This document shows, in pieces, positions 26,993 to 35,339 of a DNA stretch of 64,000 nucleotides. Source of the DNA: Gemmatimonadota bacterium (GTDB lineage: Bacteria > Gemmatimonadota > Gemmatimonadetes > Gemmatimonadales > Gemmatimonadaceae); contig JADJRJ010000030.1 in assembly GCA_016712265.1 (NCBI GenBank), positions 186,001 to 250,000 of the forward strand. Direction: 5' to 3'. Position 1 is the stretch's first letter. Each line of letters opens with the position of its first letter. The notes under the pieces were generated by a model. That model worked only from the letters and a program-made list of their open reading frames with translations, did no database searches and was not told the origin of the DNA. The position numbers and the translations under genes were made by a program.

Positions 26993-28367
26993 ATGAGCCA
27001 CATCCTCAAGCAGCCGCTCCCCCGTCGCACGTTCCTGAAGGGGATGGGGGCGACGATCGCCCTGCCGTACCTCGAGGCGATGACGCCATTTCGTGGAACC
27101 AGCGCCGCCGCCGCAGGGGGCGAAACGGTTGATCGCGATGGAAATGGTGCATGGGGCCGGCGGATGTTCGCCGTTTGGTCTCGCGAACAACCTCTGGGTT
27201 CCGGTCGGCACCGGGGCGACGTTTGACCTCAAGGGGACCTCGCTGTCGCCGCTCGAGAAGTGGCGCAAGTACGTCACCATCGTGTCGAACACCGACGTGC
27301 GCATGGCGGAAGCCTACAAGTCCGAGGAGATTGGCGGCGACCACTTCCGGTCGAGTGCCGTCTTCCTGACGCAATCGCACCCGACGCAGACCGAGAGCTC
27401 CGACATCTTCGTCGGGACCTCGCTGGACCAGATGTATGCGCGCCGCTTTGGACAGGATACCCCGATCCCGTCGATGCAGCTGTGCATCGAGCCGCAGGAT
27501 CGTGCCGGTGGCTGCGCCTATGGCTACTCGTGCGCGTACACGGACACGATCAGCTGGGCCTCACCGACGGACCCGCTCCCCATGATCCGAGACCCGCGCG
27601 TTGCGTTTGAGCGCCTCTTCGGGACCGGGGGCACCGCGGCCGAGCGTTCCGCACGGCTCAATGCGACCAAGAGCATTCTCGATTGGGTCACCGGGCGCGT
27701 GGCGGAACTCAAGCGCGAGTTGGGCGCGAGCGACCGGCAGCGCATGGATCAGTACCTTGAGACCGTCCGGGAAATCGAGCGCCGCATCGAAAAGGTCGAA
27801 GCCCGCAACTCGTCCGGCGAAGAACGACAGCTCGCGGGGGCCCCGACCGGGGTGCCGGATTCGTTCGATGAACATGTCAAGCTGTTCATGGACCTGCAGG
27901 TGCTGGCCTTCCAGTCAGACATGACGCGTGTGTTCTCGTTCAAGCTCGGGCGCGACGCGTCGGCGCGTGTGTATCCGGAAAGCGGCGTGTCCGCCGGCTT
28001 CCATCCGGCATCACACCACGGGAACAACCCGCAGCGGGTGAAGGAGTTCGCCGAGATCAATCGCTATCACGTGGGCATGCTCCCGTACCTGATGGAGAAG
28101 CTCCATGCGGTGAAGGAAGGGGACGGGACCCTGCTGGACCAGACCGCGATCATTTATGGGTCGCCGATGGCCGACGGCAACACGCACAACCATCGACGGT
28201 GCCCGCTGCTCTTCCTCGGTGGGGCGGGTGGCGTGCTCAAGGGCAACCTGCACCTGAAGGCGCCGGACAGTACCCCGATGGCCAATGCGATGCTCGGTCT
28301 GCTGCAAGGCATGGGGATGAACGACATCGAGTCGTTTGGCGATTCCACCGGCTGCTTCACGTTCTAA
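26993..28367 (+). CDS. Tat-exported DUF1552 protein (frameshift at 27116-27120)
   Basis: This DUF1552 protein accompanies DUF1592 proteins in many genomes. The start at 26993 gives a Tat signal (PRRTFLKGMGATIALP) and the typical LEAM stretch. At the GGGGG run 27116-27120 the frame changes; removing one G joins SAAAAG directly to AKRLIAMEMVHGAGG, as expected for the family. The rest has DSFDEHVKLFMDLQVLAFQ, HHGNNPQR and YGSPMADGNTHNHRRCPLLFLGG, resembling the DUF1501/sulfatase-like clan with metal-type His/Asp residues. The true product would be about 457 residues. The frameshift may be a sequencing error or a real lesion. Confidence 0.82.
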
Positions 28368-28390
28368 CCCTCGACTCAGGGACCCCCGTC

Positions 28391-30241
28391 ATGATTGGTT
28401 TGCGCGCATTGGTTGCGGCTGCAGGATTCGTGTTGTTCACCACGGCGTCCCTGCCAGTCACCCCGCTGGCGGACGCCGCGATGCGGCGCGACGCGGCGAC
28501 GGTGCGTGCCCTGGTGGCCCGCGGCGCCGACGTGAATGCGGCGCAGGGCGACGGGATGACGGCGCTCCACTGGGCCGCGCGATTCAACCAGGTGGAGGTC
28601 GCGAACCTCTTGCTGCGTGCCAGGGCCAATGTGTCGGCCGCCACGCGCATCGGAGGCTATACCCCCCTGCACGTTGCCGCCGAGAATGGGGCGGGTGAGG
28701 TCGTCGCCCTGCTGGTCAAGGCGGGCGCCAATCCGAATGCAGCCGGATCGGTGGGGGTGACCCCGCTACATCTGGCCGCCCTCTACGGGGATGCGCGCGC
28801 CGTGAAGGCGTTGCTCGATGCGAAGGCCACGGTGGATGCACGTGAGCCGCAGTGGGGCCAGACGCCCCTGATGATCGCGGCGGCCAAGGGGCGGCTGGAA
28901 GCCGTGAAGCTCCTCCTCGCGGCTGGTGCAGACCATAAGGTGGCGGCGAAGGCGATGGACGTCATGGCGTCCGCCGCGATCGACCGACAGTCGAAACAAC
29001 GGCGCAACCAGGTGCTGGCGGAAGCGCGTGAACAGGAAGGGGCGAAAGACAAGGCCGGTTGGCAACCGAAGCCCAGCGTGGTCCAGAAAGCGGTGCAAGC
29101 CGCCATGCAGGTTGACAACCAGGTCGCAACCGCCGCCGCCCTCGACGGCGCCGCCCAGGCGCGTGCCGCCGAAGAGCAGCGGCTGATGGCGCAGGGCGGG
29201 CCCGGACTCGACGACGACGCCCCGGGATACACCGAACTGATCGGGGCCCAGGGTGGCCTTACCTCGATGCTGCTCGCGGTCCGCGAGGGACATGTGCCCG
29301 TCGTGAAGGCGCTGGTCGAGGCAGGGGCCGACATCAACCAGGTGAGCGCGGGGGACAAGTCCTCTCCGCTCCTCATGGCGACGATCAATGGCCACTACGA
29401 CCTCGCCCTCGAATTGATCAAGGCCGGCGCCAACCCGAACCTGTATTCGGACGCAGGCGCCGGGCCGCTTTATGCCGTGTTGAACAAGGAGTGGGCGCCC
29501 ACGACCCGCACGCCACAGCCCGCTTTCCAGCTGCGCCAGTCGAGCACCTATCTCGACGTTGTCGCCGCGTTGCTCAAGGCCGGCGCCAACCCCAACGCGC
29601 GCCTCAAGCGGTCGTTGTGGTACACCACCTACAACCGCGACAACTTGCGTGTGGACTTCGCCGGTGCCACGCCACTGTTCCGGGCCGCCTATGCCACGGA
29701 CGTTGAGGCGATGAAGCTGCTGGTTGCGGCCGGGGCAGATCCTGCGGTGGCGACAATCCGTCCGGCGCCACGCGCACGTCGCGGCGATCCCGCGGCGAGT
29801 GCCACTGGGGCCATGCCAGCGGCACCGCGCACGGACCCTTCGGGGCTCCCCGCGGTTCCGGACGGAGGCCCCGGCGTGTACCTGCTGCACGCCGCAGCTG
29901 GGGTTGGCTACGGACAGGGATTTGCCGCCAACGATCACCGCCATGTACCCGATGGCTGGCTGCCTGCGGTGAAGTACATCGTGGAGGTGCTTGGCGCTGA
30001 CGTCAACGCCCGGGACTACAGCGGCTACACCGCGGTCCACCACGCCGCGTCCCGCGGCGACAACGAGATGATCAAGTACCTGGTCTCCAAGGGTGCTGAC
30101 GTCACGGCGGTGTCACGCTCGGGCCAGACGACGGCGGACATGGCGAACGGCCCGGTACAGCGCATCAATCCGTATCCCGAGACCGTGCAACTGCTGATGA
30201 GCCTCGGCTCGAAGAACAACAACAAGTGCGTGAGCTGCTGA
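28391..30241 (+). CDS. Secreted ankyrin-repeat protein
   Basis: This 616-residue protein has an N-terminal signal or anchor segment (about 5-24) followed by two blocks of ankyrin repeats. The first block (residues about 27-190) has repeats such as DGMTALHWAARFNQVEVANLLL and VTPLHLAALYGDARAVKALL-type units. A Lys/Gln/Ala-rich helical spacer follows, then a second block from about 280 to 590. A Pro/Arg/Ala-rich insertion breaks it near residues 455-490. The C-terminus ends in KCVSC. It starts 24 bp after the DUF1552 gene, and similar ankyrin proteins accompany DUF1592/DUF1552 genes elsewhere. A protein-binding role outside the cytoplasm is likely. Confidence 0.88.
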   Translation: MIGLRALVAAAGFVLFTTASLPVTPLADAAMRRDAATVRALVARGADVNAAQGDGMTALHWAARFNQVEVANLLLRARANVSAATRIGGYTPLHVAAENGAGEVVALLVKAGANPNAAGSVGVTPLHLAALYGDARAVKALLDAKATVDAREPQWGQTPLMIAAAKGRLEAVKLLLAAGADHKVAAKAMDVMASAAIDRQSKQRRNQVLAEAREQEGAKDKAGWQPKPSVVQKAVQAAMQVDNQVATAAALDGAAQARAAEEQRLMAQGGPGLDDDAPGYTELIGAQGGLTSMLLAVREGHVPVVKALVEAGADINQVSAGDKSSPLLMATINGHYDLALELIKAGANPNLYSDAGAGPLYAVLNKEWAPTTRTPQPAFQLRQSSTYLDVVAALLKAGANPNARLKRSLWYTTYNRDNLRVDFAGATPLFRAAYATDVEAMKLLVAAGADPAVATIRPAPRARRGDPAASATGAMPAAPRTDPSGLPAVPDGGPGVYLLHAAAGVGYGQGFAANDHRHVPDGWLPAVKYIVEVLGADVNARDYSGYTAVHHAASRGDNEMIKYLVSKGADVTAVSRSGQTTADMANGPVQRINPYPETVQLLMSLGSKNNNKCVSC

Positions 30242-30326
30242 GCGCCGGCCGCAGCGGCGCCACTGGCGCCTTGGGCGCGCGGCGCGCGATAATGTGGCTT
30301 CACAACCCCCTCCCCAGAGGACCCCG

Positions 30327-30761
30327 ATGATGAAGACCCGTGTGATCCGCGGCCTGGCCGCGTTGGCGGCATTCACCGCCGTCGCCTGCAGCCGCGGTGG
30401 CTCGGCCGGTGGCGCGCCGACCCCGTCCGGCGCGAGTGCGATGGCCATGCCGGCCGACGTGACCCCGTCCAACGTTGCGTTAGGCGACTCGCTGTTCAAC
30501 AATGGCGGCTGCATGCGCTGTCACGGTGCCAAGGGCATCGGTGGCGCGAACGGCCCCGCGCTCAACGACGCCCAGTGGGTCCAGCTCAAGACTGGAGCCT
30601 ATGACGAAATCGTCGGGATCATCACGAGTGGGGTGCCCGCCGCGAACATCAAGGATCCGTCGCGCAAGAACCCGATGGGAGCACGCGGTGGTCGCATGGC
30701 GCTGACCGACCCGCAGATCAAGGCGGTCGCGGCCTACGTCTACTCAATTTCGAGGAAGTAG
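30327..30761 (+). CDS. Class I cytochrome c lipoprotein
   Basis: This 144-residue protein has a lipobox ending at C21 (FTAVAC), a Gly/Ser/Ala linker and a single cytochrome c domain. The haem motif is CMRCH (C62, C65, H66). A Met candidate for the sixth ligand lies in KNPMGARGGRM, and the C-terminal helix TDPQIKAVAAYVYSISRK is typical of class I cytochromes. It follows the ankyrin gene by 85 bp and precedes a strong hairpin terminator. It may carry electrons from the DUF1592/DUF1552 proteins, which is inferred from position and haem content. Confidence 0.9.
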   Translation: MMKTRVIRGLAALAAFTAVACSRGGSAGGAPTPSGASAMAMPADVTPSNVALGDSLFNNGGCMRCHGAKGIGGANGPALNDAQWVQLKTGAYDEIVGIITSGVPAANIKDPSRKNPMGARGGRMALTDPQIKAVAAYVYSISRK

Positions 30762-30790
30762 CCGGGCGCGTCACGTGCAGGGGAAATGCG

Positions 30791-30833
30791 AAGGGGGCGA
30801 GGAGCCGACGATCGAGTCGCTCCTCGCCCCCTT
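30791..30833. terminator. Strong hairpin terminator after the cytochrome c gene
   Basis: A perfect 15-bp inverted repeat (arms 30791-30805 and 30819-30833) surrounds a 13-base loop. The arm reads aagggggcgaggagc and is complemented exactly by the right arm, which ends in ctt and is followed by gttc. It lies between the convergent cytochrome c (ends 30761) and creatininase-like (ends 30899) genes, so it can act in both directions. Confidence 0.85.
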
Positions 30834-30898
30834 GTTCATGCAGCCTGTGCAAACGATGGTGCCAGCCTGCCCTCTGCCGTCTGACCTCTGGCTGGTAC

Positions 30899-31696
30899 CT
30901 ACTTCGCCATCGCCCTGAACTGCTCCACCGCCGCGTTCACCTTGAAGTCGATCGCCACCTTCCCGATCTCGGCGGACGCCTTGGTCGGGTCACCGTTCAC
31001 CCCGGAGTCCGGGCTCCCGCCACTCGGCGCCAGCTTGCCCTTCCGGATTCCGGCCGCGTGGACATAGAGCAGCTGTGACGTATCGCTCGTGCCCGCGTGG
31101 CTCCCGACCGTCGCGTTGTCCCAGCCGTACTTCTGCTGCAGGTAATCACGAATCAGGATGCGACCCTTCTGGTAATAGTCCACCAGGGCGTAGACCTTCA
31201 CGCCGCTCCCGGCCCATTCGGCGTTCACGGTGTTCGCCACCGCCGTCATCCCGGCCTGGTTTCCGCCGCTGTCGCCGATCAGCAGGATGTTCGTGAAGCC
31301 GTGCACCTTGAGGCTGCGCACCGCGGCGTCCAGCAGGCGGTCGTAGCTGGGGGAGGGGAGCGTGATCACCCCGGGCTTGTCGCCAAACCCCGGGCGGTTG
31401 TAGTCACCTTCGGGCACGTACTGGAGCGTGGGCGCCACGAGCGCATCGCCAAGGACACGGGCGATCTCGCCGGCGGCGAAGGTGACGATGTAATTGTGCT
31501 TCCCCATGATCATGTGGGGGCCGTTCTGCTCGGTGCCGCCGATCGGGATGATGATCGTCTTCTTGCCCCCGGTGATGGCATCGCGGACTTCGGTCCAGGT
31601 CATCGCCTCGATGAATGGGGCGCCGAGCGTGGGTTGGGCACCGGCCCCGCGAGTGATGGCGAGCGCAGCGAGGGAGGTGAGTAGCAGTCGTCGCAT
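30899..31696 (-). CDS. Secreted creatininase-fold protein, paralogue A
   Basis: This 265-residue protein of the creatininase/creatinine amidohydrolase family has a signal peptide (1-20). The family core is recognisable: an aligned GGTEQNGPHMIMGKH segment (residues 53-67), PEGDYNRPG, ITLPSPSYDRLLDAAVRSL and LLIGDSGGN (141-146). Canonical enzymes have EQHGPH, then LGTD, then NGH at these places to bind two metals. Here the usual His is N58, the usual Asp is H67 and the usual His of NGH is S143, so the metal site is altered. It forms a tandem pair with paralogue B, starting 4 bp downstream of it. The activity is unknown. Confidence 0.85.
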   Translation of the reverse strand: MRRLLLTSLAALAITRGAGAQPTLGAPFIEAMTWTEVRDAITGGKKTIIIPIGGTEQNGPHMIMGKHNYIVTFAAGEIARVLGDALVAPTLQYVPEGDYNRPGFGDKPGVITLPSPSYDRLLDAAVRSLKVHGFTNILLIGDSGGNQAGMTAVANTVNAEWAGSGVKVYALVDYYQKGRILIRDYLQQKYGWDNATVGSHAGTSDTSQLLYVHAAGIRKGKLAPSGGSPDSGVNGDPTKASAEIGKVAIDFKVNAAVEQFRAMAK

Positions 31697-31699
31697 GGG

Positions 31700-32512
31700 T
31701 CAGTCCTCCTGGCCGGCGGCGGCCATCGATGCGCGAATCTGCGCGACCGCGTTGTCCACTTTGATCTTCAGCAGGCCTTCCCCGATCTTCGCACTGGCCT
31801 TGGTCGGGTCGCCGCTGACCCCGCTCCCCTGGAATCCACCGTTCATGGCAAACTTGTCCGGCCGGAGCAACTTGGCGTTGACATACATCAGCTCGGAGGT
31901 GTCCAGCATCCCGGCGTGGCTTCCGATCTGATCACTCGCGAAGCCCTGTCCGTTGAGCCACTTCCGCATGTCCTCGCCGGCCTTGGTGTAGTAGTCGCCG
32001 ATGAAGTGGACCCGCGCGCTCCCCGCCCACTCGGCATTGAGCGCGGTCGCGACATCGGACATTCCGCGCTGGTTGCCGCCGGAGTCGCCAATGAGGATGA
32101 TGTGCGTAAATCCTCCTGCCTTAAGGCTTTTGGCGGTGTGGGTGAGAAGTTCCTTGAAGCGGTCCTCCGGCAAGGTGATCGTCCCGGCCATCGCCATGTG
32201 CCCGCGGGGGTTTTCCCACGATCCCTCGGGGACATACGTGATGATAGGGGCCACGAGTGCCTTGCCGACCGCTCGGGCGATCTTCTCGGTTGTCCAGGTG
32301 AGGACGTACTTGTGCTCGCCCATCACCATGTGCGGCCCCTTCTGCTCCTGACCGGCGGTGCCGACGATAACGGTGCGCGTACCGGCCTTCTGCAAGTCGC
32401 GGATCTCGTCCCAGGTCAGGTCCTCGAGGAAGACCGTATCCGGGGGGCGTTGGGCGGTGGCCGTCGCCGCGCCGAGCGAGGCGAGGGTGGCAAGCAGGAG
32501 GGGCAGTCGCAT
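31700..32512 (-). CDS. Secreted creatininase-fold protein, paralogue B
   Basis: This is a 270-residue paralogue of the following gene with the same architecture: signal peptide (MRLPLLLATLASLGAATATA), the family segment GQEQKGPHMVMGEH (54-67), YVPEGSWENPRG, ITLPEDRFKELL and ILIGDSGGN. The same metal-ligand positions are changed (K58 for His, H67 for Asp, S144 for His), so the substitution is shared rather than random decay. The ATG at 32512 was chosen because the signal peptide begins there; an in-frame start at 32545 is possible. It is the first gene of the pair. Both keep QxGPHMxMG and end in similar Lys/Val/Ala-rich helices. Confidence 0.85.
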   Translation of the reverse strand: MRLPLLLATLASLGAATATAQRPPDTVFLEDLTWDEIRDLQKAGTRTVIVGTAGQEQKGPHMVMGEHKYVLTWTTEKIARAVGKALVAPIITYVPEGSWENPRGHMAMAGTITLPEDRFKELLTHTAKSLKAGGFTHIILIGDSGGNQRGMSDVATALNAEWAGSARVHFIGDYYTKAGEDMRKWLNGQGFASDQIGSHAGMLDTSELMYVNAKLLRPDKFAMNGGFQGSGVSGDPTKASAKIGEGLLKIKVDNAVAQIRASMAAAGQED

Positions 32513-32920
32513 GGAGGTGGGCCGTAGGGTCGCCGGAACATGCACCGCGGCACGCCGCGGTTCCAGCGGCGACGCGGGCGTTCAATGCGCGGTCGCGCTG
32601 GCCTTCGCGCCCGCCGCGCATGCTGGGGCGAGAGGTGGCGCGCGTGCAACATTTCGCCCTACGGAGTCCGATTGCGCCGCGTGCTCAAAGCTCGCACGGG
32701 GCGTTCTGGCAACTCGTCCGGGGACAGTGGGTCAGGGGGGGCTCGAGTATCGCGCATGTGCTTGGCGGTCGCGCGCGGGCTCGCCCTGGGTCAGGCGATT
32801 GTGGCTGCCCACGTGGAGCGGTACCGGTAAGCCCCGGCGAAACCCGGGGACCACGGGAGCGTATGCCCGCCCACCCTTGCCGTTGCGGCCGGGATATGGG
32901 CTCTCTCCTGGAGTGGATCA
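32513..32920. other. Intergenic region, no convincing gene; possible structured leader
   Basis: This 408-bp gap separates the divergent creatininase pair and the membrane-anchored dehydrogenase gene. Frames cross it but none resembles a known protein. Near its right end, gccccggcgaaacccgggga (32831-32850) forms a 6-bp stem (ccccgg/ccgggg) capped by cgaaac. A second possible stem (cggg/cccg) follows at about 32854-32869, then a purine-rich segment close to the 32921 start. This could be a 5' leader structure, but it does not match a riboswitch class I know. Confidence 0.4.
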
Positions 32921-34033
32921 ATGACGGGTCGAAGATCGCGGTGGCGTCTGGTCCGGCGGGTGTTGTCGTTAGGTGTGCTGCTGCTCCTGCTGGCCGCCGT
33001 GACCGCGTACGTTCGCTCAACCAACGAGTGCCCGCCGGCGACGGCTGTCGGAACGCGCACCCCGATGGGGGCATGGATCCACTGCGAGTTTGGTGGCCCC
33101 GAGGTCCTGCGACGGGTGGAGCTCGAGCGACCGACACCATCGGACAGCCAGCTCCTGGTGCGGGTGGTCGCGGCATCGGTCAATCCGGCGGACTGGCATG
33201 GGATGCGTGGCTCACCCCTGATCGCACGCATCGCGATGGGTTGGCGCGTGCCGACCGAGGTTCGGTTCGGGACCGACTTCGCCGGCGTGGTGGAGGCGGC
33301 GGGCCCGGCGGCCACGAGATTCCAGCCCGGCGACTCGGTGTTCGGTGCGCGGACCGGTGCGCTCGCAGAATACGTGCTGGTCCGTCACGACCGGGTGGCG
33401 CGAAAGCCGGCGACCATGACGCTGGACGAAGCCGCGGCCATCCCGGTGGCGGCGATCACTGCCCTGCAGGGGGTTCGCGACCAGGGCGGAGTCCGCGCGG
33501 GACACCGGGTGCTGGTCAACGGCGCATCGGGAGGGGTGGGCACGTTCGCCGTCCAGATCGCGAAATCGCTCGGCGCGACGGTGACCGGGGTAAGCAGCAC
33601 GCGCAATGTCGAGCTGGTACGCTCGATCGGTGCCGACCGCACCATCGACTACACCGCGACCAACTTCACCCTCGATTCGGCGCGTTACGACGTCATTGTC
33701 GACAACGTCGGCAACCACTCCCTTGGCGACCTCGCCCGCGTCCTCGCGCCAACAGGGCGGTACGTGATGATTGGTGGTCCGTCGGGTGCCGTGCTCGATC
33801 CGTTGCCGCGGGTCGCCGCCACGGTACTGCGGACGAAGTTCTCGGACCGCTCGTGGCAGTTCTTCATTGCCCAAGTGAATGGACCGGACCTCGACACGCT
33901 CGCCGCCCTCGCTGCGGGTGGGAAGCTCAGGTCCGTCATCGACCGCAAGTTCTCGTTTCTGGATGCGCCCGAAGCCGTCCGGTACGTCGAGACAGGGCGG
34001 GCCCGGGGGAAGGTGGTGGTGACTGTGCCGTAG
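32921..34033 (+). CDS. Membrane-anchored zinc-independent MDR oxidoreductase (quinone reductase-like)
   Basis: This 370-residue member of the medium-chain dehydrogenase/reductase superfamily (NAD(P)-dependent) has an Arg-rich start and a hydrophobic segment (about 12-30) before the GroES-like domain, so it is probably tethered to the membrane. Diagnostic blocks are VRVVAASVNPADWHGMRG, GTDFAGVVEAAGP, the Rossmann turn NGASGGVGTFAVQ and IDYTATNF. The catalytic-zinc Cys/His set of classical alcohol dehydrogenases is missing, pointing to the quinone oxidoreductase-like branch. It lies upstream of the thiolase gene by 94 bp, and the substrate is unknown. Confidence 0.85.
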   Translation: MTGRRSRWRLVRRVLSLGVLLLLLAAVTAYVRSTNECPPATAVGTRTPMGAWIHCEFGGPEVLRRVELERPTPSDSQLLVRVVAASVNPADWHGMRGSPLIARIAMGWRVPTEVRFGTDFAGVVEAAGPAATRFQPGDSVFGARTGALAEYVLVRHDRVARKPATMTLDEAAAIPVAAITALQGVRDQGGVRAGHRVLVNGASGGVGTFAVQIAKSLGATVTGVSSTRNVELVRSIGADRTIDYTATNFTLDSARYDVIVDNVGNHSLGDLARVLAPTGRYVMIGGPSGAVLDPLPRVAATVLRTKFSDRSWQFFIAQVNGPDLDTLAALAAGGKLRSVIDRKFSFLDAPEAVRYVETGRARGKVVVTVP

Positions 34034-34127
34034 GGGCGGAGAGGGGATGGGGCGAGATTGCCCGCTGCCTGTGCTCCGGCCGCTGCCTTACTTTCCGGCA
34101 GCACCAATCCGACGCTTTCAGACAGGC

Positions 34128-35333
34128 ATGACCGACACCTCCCGCGTACCCGTCATCGTTGCCGCAGCCCGTACTCCCATTGGGAAGTACCTCGGCGGCC
34201 TTTCGTCCCTTTCGGCGCCCGAGCTTGGGGCCATCGCCATTCGCGAGGCCCTGCGGCGCTCGGGCATCCCCGGTGACCAAGTCCAAGAGGTCATCATGGG
34301 TCACGTCCTACAGGGGGGCACCGGCCAGGCGCCTGCCCGGCAAGCGATGCTCAAGGCCGGGGTTCCGGCGACGGTATCGGCGCTGACCGTCAACAAGGTC
34401 TGCGGTTCAGGGCTGAAGGCGGTCATGCTGGCCGCCCAGTCGATCAAGGCCGGGGACGCGCAGGTGGTGATTGCCGGTGGCCAGGAGTCGATGTCCAACG
34501 CGCCGCATTACCTCTACGGGTACCGCAACGGGATCAAGCTGGGCGACCAGTCGATCGTCGACGGGATGATCCGAGACGGGCTGTGGTGCGCGACCTGCAA
34601 CGTGCATATGGGTGGGCATGCGGAGTACACGGCGCGCGAGGGTGCCGTCACCCGGGGGCGCCAAGACGAGTTTTCGGTCGCCTCGCACCAGAAGGCGGTT
34701 GCCGCCCAGGGGGCGGGGAAGTTCGCCACCGAAATCGTCGCGGTGGAAATCCCCGGCAAGAAGGGGCCGACGGTGGTGGCCGCGGACGAGGGGCCGCGCG
34801 CGGATACGACGCTGGACTCGTTAGGTAAGCTGCGACCGGCGTTTCCGTCGAAGGACGCGACCGACCTGTCGGTGACGGCGGGGAACGCGTCCACGCTCAA
34901 CGATGGTGGTGCGGCACTGGTGGTCACGTCGCTCGCCTACGCGCAGGCCCACGGGCTGGCCGTGCTGGGACGGATCGACAACTACGCGACCGGCGCCGGC
35001 AACCCGCAGGAGTTGTTCTTCGCCCCGGTGACCGCGGTGACGAACCTCATGAAGAAGGACGGCACCTCCATTGGCGACTATGGCCTGATTGAGGCGAATG
35101 AGGCCTTTGCCTCGCAAGCGCTTGCCGACGGCGACGCCCTCGGGTGGGACTGGGACCGCGTAAACGTCAATGGCGGCGCCATCGCTCTGGGGCATCCCAT
35201 TGGCGCCAGCGGCGCGCGGGTCCTCATCACCCTCCTGCACGCGATGGCGGACCGGGGGGCTGGACGTGGCCTGGCGACGCTCTGCCTCGGCGGCGGGGAT
35301 GCGGTCGCCCTCTCCGTGTCGCGCGTCGCGTAG
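34128..35333 (+). CDS. Thiolase (acetyl-CoA C-acetyltransferase)
   Basis: This 401-residue thiolase joins or cleaves acyl-CoA units, for example two acetyl-CoA and acetoacetyl-CoA. All family signatures are present: the N-terminal VAAARTPIGKYLGGL, the acyl-accepting Cys C92 in NKVCGSGLKAV, GGQESMSNAPHYL, NGGAIALGHPIGASGAR with the active His, and the C-terminal Cys in TLCLGGGDAVAL. It begins a plus-strand series with a CPBP protease, 3-hydroxyacyl-CoA dehydrogenase and acyl-CoA dehydrogenase. Together these cover three steps of short-chain acyl-CoA oxidation or synthesis. The direction of flux cannot be told. Confidence 0.95.
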   Translation: MTDTSRVPVIVAAARTPIGKYLGGLSSLSAPELGAIAIREALRRSGIPGDQVQEVIMGHVLQGGTGQAPARQAMLKAGVPATVSALTVNKVCGSGLKAVMLAAQSIKAGDAQVVIAGGQESMSNAPHYLYGYRNGIKLGDQSIVDGMIRDGLWCATCNVHMGGHAEYTAREGAVTRGRQDEFSVASHQKAVAAQGAGKFATEIVAVEIPGKKGPTVVAADEGPRADTTLDSLGKLRPAFPSKDATDLSVTAGNASTLNDGGAALVVTSLAYAQAHGLAVLGRIDNYATGAGNPQELFFAPVTAVTNLMKKDGTSIGDYGLIEANEAFASQALADGDALGWDWDRVNVNGGAIALGHPIGASGARVLITLLHAMADRGAGRGLATLCLGGGDAVALSVSRVA

Positions 35334-35339
35334 TCAGGC

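Noticed and set aside
27100..27130. Programmed ribosomal frameshifting in DUF1552
   Set aside because: No slippery heptamer with a downstream structure is evident, and other genes in the window show similar single-base breaks, so error or mutation is simpler.
28766..30043. Long minus-strand frame opposite the ankyrin gene
   Set aside because: It is the reverse complement of ankyrin repeats; composition is His/Arg/Gly-rich and no domain is seen.
32831..32870. Cyclic-di-GMP riboswitch
   Set aside because: The stem with a cgaaac cap is suggestive, but the conserved core sequence of GEMM riboswitches is absent.
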